Shown piece after piece: positions 1 to 6,713 of a stretch of DNA of 6,719 nucleotides (positions are counted from its first letter, which is position 1; each line of letters starts with the position of its first letter). The position numbers were made by a program, and so were the translations under genes. The stretch is from Archangium sp. (GTDB taxonomy: Bacteria; Myxococcota; Myxococcia; Myxococcales; Myxococcaceae). The DNA is taken from the NCBI GenBank assembly GCA_016793585.1, contig JAEUJR010000325.1:1-6719 (forward strand). The letters run 5' to 3'. The notes under the pieces are model-generated. The model was given only the letters and a program-made list of their open reading frames with translations. It was not told where the DNA came from and did not search any database.

Positions 1-2396
1 CGCAGCTCGCCTTCGCTCACCACCGAGGTCGCGACCAGCAGGCCCGAAGCGTCGACGTCGTTGGGCGGTACGTGACGTTGCAGCTCGAGGCCGTGGAGTG
101 AGTAGCCGCGGTAGCGCGCGAGATCGATGAAGCGCGAGAGATCTTCGAACTGGTACTTCGGGTCGGCCGCGGCGTCGATCAGCACCAGCGTCGGCACGCC
201 ACGAAGGAGCAGCGCGTAGCCTCCGAGGTTCTCGAAGTGGCCTCCATCCGAGAGGAAGAGGTGCGCGTCGCCGAGCGAGTTCCAGCCCATGAACTCGCGG
301 TTCATGTACTGCAGGGCAAGGGCAGGCAGCGGGCGGGCGCCCAGGCCGGGGTGGGGCAGCCAACGCCCGAGCTTCAAGCTGAACAACGAGAGCAGCGGCC
401 TCAGCCACGGGCTCACGTACTTGCCGGCCTGCGAGTTGAGCGCAGCCGAGCTGACCGCGATCGCATCGAGCATCGACAGCGAGCTGTCGGCCTGCGCGAC
501 GTAGCCGACGGTTGGCCCACCCACGAGCGATGGGCTCGCCTCGAAGTGGGCGACCTTGAACGGTTCGGAGGGCGCGTTCACCGCCATGTTGATGATGGGG
601 GTCGGCCCCTTGTTGGGCCAGGCGAGGGGGTGCCTTTCGGCCTCGGCGAAGCTCGCCACCCACGACCGCCAGACCGGCCCCAGCCCGACCGCCTCGAGCC
701 GAATCAGGAGCGAGATCAGGAAGTAGAAGAACCCGAGCAGCCCCATCAACACGAGCAGCGAAAGCCCGACCTTCTCGTTCTCGGGCCAGGGGGTGAAGTG
801 GTTCGCGACGAAGGTCTGGAGTGCGGTGCTGAGCAGCCCCGTCGTCTCGACGGCGATCGCGAGGCCCGATCGAATGGCGCCATCGAGGCCCAGGTGAACG
901 CGGTGGAGGAACTTGCTCTGGTCCATCGCGACCCCGATCGCGCCGGCGACGCCAGCGAGCAGTGACGCGACTCCCAGGCCCTGCAGGCGCCACTCCTTGA
1001 TGTACGCCCAGCCCACTGCCGCGACGACGCCGACCCCGACGAGGAGTGAGGTCGAGGTCAGCGCCAGTACCGGGATCGTCACCGCGATCACGATCAGCGC
1101 GCCGTGCCAGATCAGGTCGGTTGCCAGTCTCTGAACCGCCGCCTCGACCAGCGAGCTCCAGCGCAGCGTCGCCAACAGCATCAGAGCGCAGCCGACGCCG
1201 ATCATCGTGAACCCCACCGCGCCCGCGAGGGCGCCTACGCCGAAAGGAGTCGCCAGGTGAACGAGGTCGTCGCGCAGGTAGAGCTGGTCATCGATGGCGA
1301 GGGCGAGGTCTTTGAGCGGGGTGAGCAGCTGTCCGAACCAGACTGCCTGCTCCGAGCCCTCCAGCTCGTCGAGGTAGAGCCCGAACACGACGAGCAGGCC
1401 GAGGGCGAACAGCAGACTCAGCAGCTGAAGGGCAGTGCCGACGATCGCGACGCTCAGCGGTCGCACCAGCCACTCTGCCGTGGTGCCGCGCCGAATGTAG
1501 TCCTTGTTTCGTTTCAGGTTGGCGATGGCCCGCTCAGGCGCCTGCTCATCGTCGCCGGAGTCCCGCGCGCGCACGAGGTTCGCGAGCGCCCAGCTGCCTC
1601 CCGAGACGGCGCTGATGAATCGAACGCGCCGCCAGAGTGGGCTTTTCTGAATGACGGCCAGTGCCCCGGTCGCGACAGCAGTCGCTCGAATGCCACCGCC
1701 TGAGGCGGCGATGCCGATGGCTTCGGAGTCGGTGACGACCTCGGGAGGTGCCGACGTGCCGGTGGAGCCCAGACTCGCCGAGACCGCGTCACGCGTCAGA
1801 AACCACGCGAAGAAGGAAGCCACCATCGACACGAGCACGAAGGCCAGCGTCGAGCTCGCGAGCGCAGCGCCGACGACCGTGTGGTCGTGGAACTCGTACA
1901 TGCGCGCTGCGTGCAGCACGGCCTGAATCACGACGATGAGGATGAAGAGGTTGATCATCAGCCCCCGGCGGTCGGCTCGTTCGGCACGAAGCTGGCTCGA
2001 CCACACAGCAGGCCAGAAGAGCACGATGACTGCTGCGTGCAGCCAGAGGTTCAGTTGTGACTGACCCTGCCCCTGAAGGTTGAAGGGCGCTCCAGGCGCC
2101 ATCGGCGTCGCGTTGAGAAGACCAAGCGCGAGCACGCCGAGGGCGAGCAGGACGGTCGCTCCGATGGCGGCTGGCTTGCGAAACGAGGCGAAGGCCGTCG
2201 CGAGGCGACCAGGAGCGCTCAGGTGCACCACGGTGACCGCGAACACCCCCAGCAGGATCGCGAGCGTCGCGAGGCACGCTGGTTGCCACGACGGTTCCCG
2301 ATGAATGTGGCCGAACGAAGCGACCGCCGCGAGCGCACCGTTGAAGGCAAGGCCCATCATGGTCTCGTCCCAGACCCACCGCAGTTTCGATGTCAT
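1..2396 (-). CDS. Polytopic membrane patatin/cPLA2-like hydrolase (C-terminus beyond window)
   Basis: Predicted membrane-bound lipid acyl hydrolase of the patatin/cytosolic phospholipase A2 superfamily, which uses a Ser-Asp dyad; the actual substrate is unknown. At least 798 residues are readable without a stop. An N-terminal hydrophobic block with about five helices (roughly residues 39-59, 76-94, 117-134, 147-164, 178-200) precedes the catalytic fold. The oxyanion-hole loop SGGGIR lies at 232-237, the nucleophile elbow VSGGSW puts the Ser at 265, and the DGG motif puts the Asp at 717, followed by HFENLGGY. Between Ser and Asp lies an unusually long ~450-residue stretch with about six more hydrophobic segments (around 313-341, 384-411, 430-465, 472-490, 543-566). 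The ATG at 2396 follows a GGGGG tract by 6 nt; ATGs at 2360 and 2357 are alternatives. It lies 46 bp downstream of the rhomboid gene on the same strand, so co-transcription is likely. Family assignment is firm; substrate and topology are inferred. Confidence 0.88.
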   Translation of the reverse strand, partial: MTSKLRWVWDETMMGLAFNGALAAVASFGHIHREPSWQPACLATLAILLGVFAVTVVHLSAPGRLATAFASFRKPAAIGATVLLALGVLALGLLNATPMAPGAPFNLQGQGQSQLNLWLHAAVIVLFWPAVWSSQLRAERADRRGLMINLFILIVVIQAVLHAARMYEFHDHTVVGAALASSTLAFVLVSMVASFFAWFLTRDAVSASLGSTGTSAPPEVVTDSEAIGIAASGGGIRATAVATGALAVIQKSPLWRRVRFISAVSGGSWALANLVRARDSGDDEQAPERAIANLKRNKDYIRRGTTAEWLVRPLSVAIVGTALQLLSLLFALGLLVVFGLYLDELEGSEQAVWFGQLLTPLKDLALAIDDQLYLRDDLVHLATPFGVGALAGAVGFTMIGVGCALMLLATLRWSSLVEAAVQRLATDLIWHGALIVIAVTIPVLALTSTSLLVGVGVVAAVGWAYIKEWRLQGLGVASLLAGVAGAIGVAMDQSKFLHRVHLGLDGAIRSGLAIAVETTGLLSTALQTFVANHFTPWPENEKVGLSLLVLMGLLGFFYFLISLLIRLEAVGLGPVWRSWVASFAEAERHPLAWPNKGPTPIINMAVNAPSEPFKVAHFEASPSLVGGPTVGYVAQADSSLSMLDAIAVSSAALNSQAGKYVSPWLRPLLSLFSLKLGRWLPHPGLGARPLPALALQYMNREFMGWNSLGDAHLFLSDGGHFENLGGYALLLRGVPTLVLIDAAADPKYQFEDLSRFIDLARYRGYSLHGLELQRHVPPNDVDASGLLVATSVVSEGEL

Positions 2397-2402
2397 CGCG
2401 TT

Positions 2403-2407
2403 CCCCC
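2403..2407 (-). promoter_or_regulatory. Putative ribosome binding site of the patatin-like gene
   Basis: On the minus strand the sequence CCGGGGGAACGCG directly precedes the ATG at 2396. The G-run sits 6 nt from the start codon, a usable if non-canonical Shine-Dalgarno. It supports this ATG over the internal pair at 2360 and 2357. Confidence 0.45.
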
Positions 2408-2442
2408 GGAGCGTGACTGTACGGGAGCAGATCGGCGCTGGG

Positions 2443-3516
2443 CTAGCGACTCCATCGACCAGCAGCGATTCCAGCGAGGAACCCGAGCACGAAGCCGGCG
2501 CCATGCGCGACCCACGCGACGCCGGAGTCACCCATCGATGCGATCCAGATGTCGAAGCCCACGTAGAGCGTCATCACGAACGGCAACGGCAGCTGCGCGC
2601 TCATGAAGCCCGGGAGTGGCACCACCCACCTGCCGCGACGCTGCAACACGAGCGTCAGACCCATCAAGCCGAAGACCCCGCCACTGGCTCCGCCGATCAG
2701 CACTCGGGAATCGGTGAAGAACGAATCGACCAGCAGGGTCAGGGCGCCACCGCCGAAGAGCATCGCGGGCACCAGCCAGTGCGGGCTCTTTCGCTCGACC
2801 GCGTCGCCAAAGAGAAACGCGAAGAAGAGGTTGCCCAGAACGTGACCAAAGCCGTCGTGGGCGAGCACGGCAGGCACGACGCCCAACAGCGAGTCACGAT
2901 CGGCGCGATAGGCGAGCGCCTCGAAGCCGAAGGTCTCGGGCCACACAAGGCTCGCGACGAACGCGAGCGTCAGCCCCAGCAGCGAGACATACGTGGCGAT
3001 CGATCGCTGCGCGCCTTCGAGACCGGTGAGAACGGGGACTCCAACGAGCGCCTGCACGGTCTGTCCGGCCGTCGGCTGTGCGATCGGCTTTGGCACGTCG
3101 GCGAGGCCCTGCGCGATCTCGGTGCGCGACTTCGTGTCCATCGAGGCCCATGCGTCTTGCCGGGCGATGGTCTTCGTCACGAGCTTCAGCGACGCGAGAT
3201 CCGACGCCTCGACCCAGAGCAGCTCGCACGACGGGCACTTCTCGATCCACGCCTCGAGCCGCCCGATGCGCCACGGCGTCATCGTCACCGCGCAGTCGGG
3301 GCACGCGCGCCGCTTCTTGAAGGGCAGGGCGTCGAGCCGCGACTCCACCTCGATCACCGTCGTCGACTCGGAAACCGCCGCTTCAAGCTCAGGCAAAGAG
3401 ACCAGCACGCCACGGCAGAACGGACATGCCCGGCCCAGCGGCGCCGGCGTCAGCTCACGTGCATGGTCGGGACAGGTCGCCACTCGGTCGACACTTGAGC
3501 CCACGAGGCCACGCAT
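2443..3516 (-). CDS. Rhomboid intramembrane serine protease with N-terminal zinc-ribbon domain
   Basis: Predicted intramembrane serine protease of 357 residues that cleaves transmembrane segments of other proteins. The N-terminal ~110 residues are soluble and cysteine-rich: CPDH at 15-18 and CPFC at 31-34, then CPDC at 72-75 and CPSC at 94-97 followed by LLWVEASDL, the pattern of a zf-TFIIB-type ribbon. The rhomboid core has about six hydrophobic helices from residue 173 on. It carries H220-x4-H225-x3-N229 (equivalent to the GlpG H145/H150/N154 motif), the catalytic GASG with Ser278, and the catalytic His338 in AHGAG, so the protease looks intact. The frame stays open to 3699, but that extension overlaps the divergent methyltransferase gene and looks like shadow sequence. 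I therefore chose the ATG at 3516; a GTG at 3519 lies closer to a GAAGGGG tract and is an alternative. Substrate unknown. Confidence 0.9.
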   Translation of the reverse strand: MRGLVGSSVDRVATCPDHARELTPAPLGRACPFCRGVLVSLPELEAAVSESTTVIEVESRLDALPFKKRRACPDCAVTMTPWRIGRLEAWIEKCPSCELLWVEASDLASLKLVTKTIARQDAWASMDTKSRTEIAQGLADVPKPIAQPTAGQTVQALVGVPVLTGLEGAQRSIATYVSLLGLTLAFVASLVWPETFGFEALAYRADRDSLLGVVPAVLAHDGFGHVLGNLFFAFLFGDAVERKSPHWLVPAMLFGGGALTLLVDSFFTDSRVLIGGASGGVFGLMGLTLVLQRRGRWVVPLPGFMSAQLPLPFVMTLYVGFDIWIASMGDSGVAWVAHGAGFVLGFLAGIAAGRWSR

Positions 3517-3536
3517 CACCAGTAGGCTGCCCCTTC
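3517..3536. promoter_or_regulatory. Very short divergent intergenic gap
   Basis: Only 20 bp separate the predicted start codons of the rhomboid gene (minus) and the methyltransferase gene (plus). The gap carries a GAAGGGG tract (minus strand, 3530-3536) and an AGTAGG (plus strand, 3521-3526) that could serve as weak ribosome binding sites. There is no room for two complete promoters, so at least one must lie inside the opposing coding sequence, or a start codon is further inside a gene. I found no convincing -35/-10 or -24/-12 pair. Confidence 0.4.
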
Positions 3537-4142
3537 GTGGAGGACGCGCTCTCGATTCGTGAGCTGGTGCTGCAGCGAAGGGCGACGCCGACGCTCGTTC
3601 GCCAGGCGCTGAACACGATTCCGCACCGAGATCGCGACGCGTGGGTCGATCGGCTCCTGGGGCTCGACGACATTCCCGACGACGGGCCGGCGCTTCCACG
3701 TGGAGCCGTTCCCTACCTGCCGTGCGCGATCGACTCGGTGCTGCGCGCGATCGATCTCGCTGGCGTGAACGACACAGACCTCTTCGTCGACGTCGGCTCC
3801 GGAGTTGGTCGCGTCACGACCATCGTTCATCTGCTCACCGGAGCCTCGACCCTCGGCCTCGAGATTCAGCCGCAGCTGGTTCAGGTGGCGCAGTCGGTCT
3901 CGCAACGGCTCGGCCTGGCTCGCGTGAAGACCCTCGAAGGTGACGCTCACCTCGTCGAAGGCACGGTCCTCTTCCTCTATTGCCCGTTCAGCGGCGATCG
4001 CCTGAGTGCGTTCCTCGACGAGCTCGAAGCGCTGCCTCGACCGATTCGGCTCTGTTGCGTCGATCTTCCCATTCCCGCGCGGCCGTGGCTCTCGCTGAGG
4101 GCGGAGTCGCAGGACGTGGCGGTCTTCACTTCAACTGCTTGA
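3537..4142 (+). CDS. Class I SAM-dependent methyltransferase, substrate unknown
   Basis: Small (201 residue) soluble protein with a Rossmann-type S-adenosylmethionine site. Motif I, VDVGSGVGR, is at residues 84-92, and an acidic residue (Glu109, in LGLEIQP) sits at the end of the next strand, where the ribose hydroxyls are usually bound. A later LFLYCPFSGDRL segment occupies the motif IV/V region. The N-terminal ~75 residues are probably helical and may form the substrate lid. The GTG at 3537 was chosen because the upstream in-frame extension to 3426 is proline/arginine-rich and overlaps the rhomboid start; the ribosome binding site is weak (AGTAGG, 10 nt away). There is no signal peptide or membrane segment. 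Its 3' end overlaps the convergent hydrolase gene by 17 bp. Fold and cofactor are clear, but nothing visible tells whether the target is protein, lipid or small molecule. Confidence 0.82.
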   Translation: MEDALSIRELVLQRRATPTLVRQALNTIPHRDRDAWVDRLLGLDDIPDDGPALPRGAVPYLPCAIDSVLRAIDLAGVNDTDLFVDVGSGVGRVTTIVHLLTGASTLGLEIQPQLVQVAQSVSQRLGLARVKTLEGDAHLVEGTVLFLYCPFSGDRLSAFLDELEALPRPIRLCCVDLPIPARPWLSLRAESQDVAVFTSTA

Positions 4143-5010
4143 GGAACTGATCGATCTCGTCGTTCACGAGACCAGGTCGCTCGAGCGGCGCGGTGTGACT
4201 GCCGCCCGGCACGAACAGGTACTTCGCCTGGGGCAGGTGTTCGGCCATGCGCTGGCTCAGCCAGACGGGCGTGAACTTGTCGATCTCTCCACCGACGACC
4301 AGGGCTGGCACGTTCACGTCGGGCAGGTGATCGAGCGCCGAGTGATCCTTCAACGAGTCGAGCGTTCTCACGAAGTACAGCGGGTGCATCTTCGCGAGGT
4401 GCTCCATGTACGGGTGGAAGTCGTTGTGGTTCAGCAGAATGGGGTTCAGCTCGGTGCGAATGCCGAACTCGACGGCGAGCTCGGTGCGCAGCAGCTTCGA
4501 GGTGATCAGCTTCGCCACGTCGGGGAACTTCTCGACCATCGCCTTCATGCGCGGGAACGCGAGGCGCATCAGCGAGTGATCGTGCCACGTGTCGAGCGGC
4601 GTTCCGTACGAGCCGCAGAGCAGCACGAGCCCGGCGACACGCTGCGGGTACCGGCGGTGAAACTCGAGCGCCACCTGCACGCCCATCGAGTGCCCGAAGA
4701 TCACGCCACGCTCGATCTTCGTGTGATCCATCAGCCGCGCCAGGTCGTCGCACGTGTACTCGACGCCGATGCGGGTGGAGTCGGTCGGTACGCCGCTCTT
4801 CCCGTGGCCGCGATAGTTCCAGTGCATCACGCGACGCTGCGCGGTGAGCGGCTCCCAGAGGTAGCGCCAGATGAAGCCATCGCAGCCCAGGCCGTCGTTG
4901 AGCACTGCAGGCAGGCCGGGGCCGCCACCGCGCTCCTCGAACCACAAAGGCGCGCCGTCATCGGTGGTGAAGAACGACTGGTGAAAGAACCGCGATCCGC
5001 CATCAGGCAC
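4126..5010 (-). CDS. Alpha/beta hydrolase, co-expressed with sigma-54 activator
   Basis: Soluble serine hydrolase of 294 residues with the full catalytic triad: Ser108 in the elbow GHSMG, Asp244 in GGEIDKFTP and His272 in GGSHTAPLE. The NDGLGCDGFIW segment at 38-48 sits where the oxyanion loop is expected, and NYRGHGKSG at 65-73 is the usual strand-4 region. Residues about 135-225 form a helical cap, which would set specificity. No signal peptide is visible, so a cytoplasmic site is likely. The start is a GTG that overlaps the end of the regulator gene by 8 nt and has a perfect AGGAGG 9 nt upstream; the first internal ATG would only be at residue 62. The family covers esterases, epoxide hydrolases, C-C hydrolases, haloperoxidases and peptidases, and I cannot choose among them. 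Linkage to a PocR-type regulator hints at a role in metabolising a small organic compound. Confidence 0.9.
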   Translation of the reverse strand: MPDGGSRFFHQSFFTTDDGAPLWFEERGGGPGLPAVLNDGLGCDGFIWRYLWEPLTAQRRVMHWNYRGHGKSGVPTDSTRIGVEYTCDDLARLMDHTKIERGVIFGHSMGVQVALEFHRRYPQRVAGLVLLCGSYGTPLDTWHDHSLMRLAFPRMKAMVEKFPDVAKLITSKLLRTELAVEFGIRTELNPILLNHNDFHPYMEHLAKMHPLYFVRTLDSLKDHSALDHLPDVNVPALVVGGEIDKFTPVWLSQRMAEHLPQAKYLFVPGGSHTAPLERPGLVNDEIDQFLKQLK

Positions 5011-6613
5011 TGGCCTCGGCCTCCTCGTCTTCGCTGCTCGACATGCCGGGCTTCTCGAGCCCGTATTTCTGGATCTTGAGGATCAGGTTGGAGCGGCTGA
5101 TGCCCAGCTCACGCGCGAGCCGGCTCTTGTTGTTCTTCGTGCGCTGCAGGCCCTGCGAGATCATGTCTCGCTCGAGCTGCTCCACCGCGTCGTTCAGCCG
5201 CCCGACTGGCACCGCGGCCATGCGCGAGCTGCCGATCACGTTCGTGCCCATCGCCCCGCTGACCGTGTCGCGAATGCGGCTCGAGAGCAGATCTGGCGTG
5301 AGCTGATCTTGATCGCCGCCGAGCACGAGCAGCCGTTCGATCTCGTTCTCGAGCTCTCGAATGTTGCCGGGCCAGTGGTAGCTCTGCAGCACCGACATCG
5401 CCTCTGGCGCCAGCCCGCGCGCCTTCTGCCCGTCGCGCTTGTGTTTGCGCATGAAGTGATCGACCAGCATCGGCAGATCGTCTTTGCGCTCGCGCAGCGC
5501 CGGCACCTGAATGCGAATGACGTTGAGCCGGTAGAAGAGGTCTTCGCGGAACTCGTTCTTCTTCACGAGCTCGGTGAGATCCTTGTGCGTCGCCGAGATG
5601 ACGCGCACGTCGACCTGCTTCGGCGTGGTGCCGCCGACGGGCAGAAACGTGCCCTCCTGCAGCACCCGCAAGAGCTTCACCTGCAGGGCAGGGGACATGT
5701 CGCCGACCTCGTCGAGGAAGAACGTGCCGCCATCAGCCACTTCGAAGAGGCCCTTCTTGTCTCGCAGCGCGCCAGTGAACGCGCCGCGCACGTGACCGAA
5801 GAGCGCGCTCTCGAGCAGGTTGTCGTTGAAGGCCGAGCAGTTCTGCACGACGAACGGCTTGTCCTTGCGGGGGCCGTTGTAGTGAATCGCGCGCGCGACG
5901 AGCTCTTTGCCCGTGCCCGACTCGCCGTTGATCAGAATCGTCGAGTCCGACTGGCAGACGCGCTCGAGAATGCGGAACACCTCGAGCATCGACTGGCTGC
6001 GGCCGATGATGTTCTCGAACTTGTAGCGATCGGTCAGCTCGGTCGACAGCGACTGAATCGTCTCGTCTTTGCGTGAGAGTTCGGCTTCGAAGTTGCCGAT
6101 CTCGTTCGCGCCGAACTCGAGCAGGTCGCAGATCTTGTCGACCTCGCGGTCGTCCATGACGGGAACACGCTCGATGGCGCGCTCGAGATCGGTCGCTCCC
6201 TGATTGAGCTCGGCGATCTTCGTCTTCAGCTGCTCGGCCTCACGCGGGCTGACTTCCTGCCGCGAGAAGCCCTCGACGAAGAGCATGCCCTCGTACTCGC
6301 CGTTGATGTGCAGCGGAGCGCCCACGATGGTGAAGCCCAGGTGGCACTCGTGAAACTGGCTTCGGCGCAGCTTCTTCGACGCCTTGAACTTCTCGTGGAG
6401 CACCCGAACCGATGAACAACAGCGGCGAAAGCCCTCTTTCGAGAAGAGCGACAGGCGGCAGAAGTCATTCGGCGGCGGCGTGATCGGCCCCTTCGTCCAC
6501 TCGATCACCTGGCCGCTCTTGTCTGCGAACGAGAGCTCAGCCCGCCACCACTTCCGCAAGATGTCCCGCAGCATCACGATCGTGTGCAGGTTCTGGTAGC
6601 GCTCGTAGTCCAT
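5003..6613 (-). CDS. PocR-domain sigma-54-dependent transcriptional activator (Fis-type HTH)
   Basis: Enhancer-binding protein of 536 residues that would use ATP hydrolysis to open sigma-54 RNA polymerase promoters. The N-terminal ~120 residues match a PocR-type sensor: paired Cys at 52, 65, 66 and 90, then CHLGFTIVGAPL and a GMLFVEGF strand. A helical, partly coiled-coil linker (about 123-196) leads to the AAA+ domain: Walker A GESGTGKE 230-237, sigma-54 contact loop GAFTGA 277-282, Walker B FFLDEVGD 298-305, the REDLFYRLNV region 356-365 and WPGNIRE 414-420. A Fis-type helix-turn-helix follows at about 495-519, then a short acidic tail. There is no phospho-receiver domain, so ligand binding rather than phosphorylation probably controls it. 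The frame is open up to 6715, but homology to the sensor begins just after the ATG at 6613, so that start is preferred although its ribosome binding site is weak. It heads a two-gene unit with the alpha/beta hydrolase. Confidence 0.92.
   Translation of the reverse strand: MDYERYQNLHTIVMLRDILRKWWRAELSFADKSGQVIEWTKGPITPPPNDFCRLSLFSKEGFRRCCSSVRVLHEKFKASKKLRRSQFHECHLGFTIVGAPLHINGEYEGMLFVEGFSRQEVSPREAEQLKTKIAELNQGATDLERAIERVPVMDDREVDKICDLLEFGANEIGNFEAELSRKDETIQSLSTELTDRYKFENIIGRSQSMLEVFRILERVCQSDSTILINGESGTGKELVARAIHYNGPRKDKPFVVQNCSAFNDNLLESALFGHVRGAFTGALRDKKGLFEVADGGTFFLDEVGDMSPALQVKLLRVLQEGTFLPVGGTTPKQVDVRVISATHKDLTELVKKNEFREDLFYRLNVIRIQVPALRERKDDLPMLVDHFMRKHKRDGQKARGLAPEAMSVLQSYHWPGNIRELENEIERLLVLGGDQDQLTPDLLSSRIRDTVSGAMGTNVIGSSRMAAVPVGRLNDAVEQLERDMISQGLQRTKNNKSRLARELGISRSNLILKIQKYGLEKPGMSSSEDEEAEASA
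5020..5025 (-). promoter_or_regulatory. Strong Shine-Dalgarno for the alpha/beta hydrolase
   Basis: A perfect AGGAGG on the minus strand, 9 nt before the GTG at 5010. It lies inside the codons for the acidic C-terminal tail of the activator (Glu-Asp-Glu-Glu-Ala-Glu). It fixes the GTG as the start and makes translational coupling to the activator likely. Confidence 0.8.
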
Positions 6614-6659
6614 GGCGGAGTGGTGCCTCGTCTGATTCCGAGACAGGTGTACCCCATCA

Positions 6660-6678
6660 TTGTCCGAAGTGTGGACAA
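6660..6678. promoter_or_regulatory. Perfect palindrome TTGTCC-N7-GGACAA, candidate operator
   Basis: Two perfect 6-bp arms separated by 7 bp (19 bp in all) lie about 47 bp upstream of the activator start codon. The arm spacing fits a homodimeric DNA-binding protein contacting two successive major grooves. The simplest candidate is the activator itself (Fis-type HTH) acting in autoregulation, but a separate repressor would fit equally well. Confidence 0.5.
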
Positions 6679-6698
6679 GAGACGTGCAGGGCGAAGAG

Positions 6699-6713
6699 GG
6701 GAAAGGTATTCCC
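6699..6713. repeat. Small inverted repeat GGGAA-N5-TTCCC
   Basis: A 5-bp-arm inverted repeat close to the right edge of the window, 20 bp beyond the larger palindrome. The short arms make chance occurrence plausible. It has no T-run and so does not look like a terminator. Confidence 0.25.

Noticed and set aside
237..965. Plus-strand open frame (242 codons) opposite the patatin-like gene
   Set aside because: The minus strand in this stretch encodes the conserved DGG and HFENLGGY motifs; the plus frame is low-complexity Arg/Glu/Gln shadow.
1..2396. Patatin-like protein as an anti-phage effector (CBASS CapV type)
   Set aside because: CapV-type effectors are compact and sit next to a nucleotide cyclase. 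Here the protein is polytopic and no cyclase or other defence gene is present.
2305..3498. Long plus-strand open frame (397 codons) opposite the rhomboid gene
   Set aside because: Rich in Arg, His and Gln with no recognisable domain, and fully antisense to a protein with intact rhomboid motifs. Typical GC-rich shadow frame.
4195..5079. Plus-strand open frame (294 codons) opposite the alpha/beta hydrolase
   Set aside because: Composition (Val, Arg, His, Gln rich) and exact antisense position mark it as a shadow of the hydrolase.
5309..6076. Plus-strand open frame (255 codons) opposite the sigma-54 activator
   Set aside because: Antisense to the conserved AAA+ domain and with no motif of its own.
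6640..6690. Possible sigma-54 promoter before the activator (minus strand CTGCAC-N5-TTGTC)
   Set aside because: The spacing is roughly right, but the invariant GG of the -24 and GC of the -12 elements are missing.
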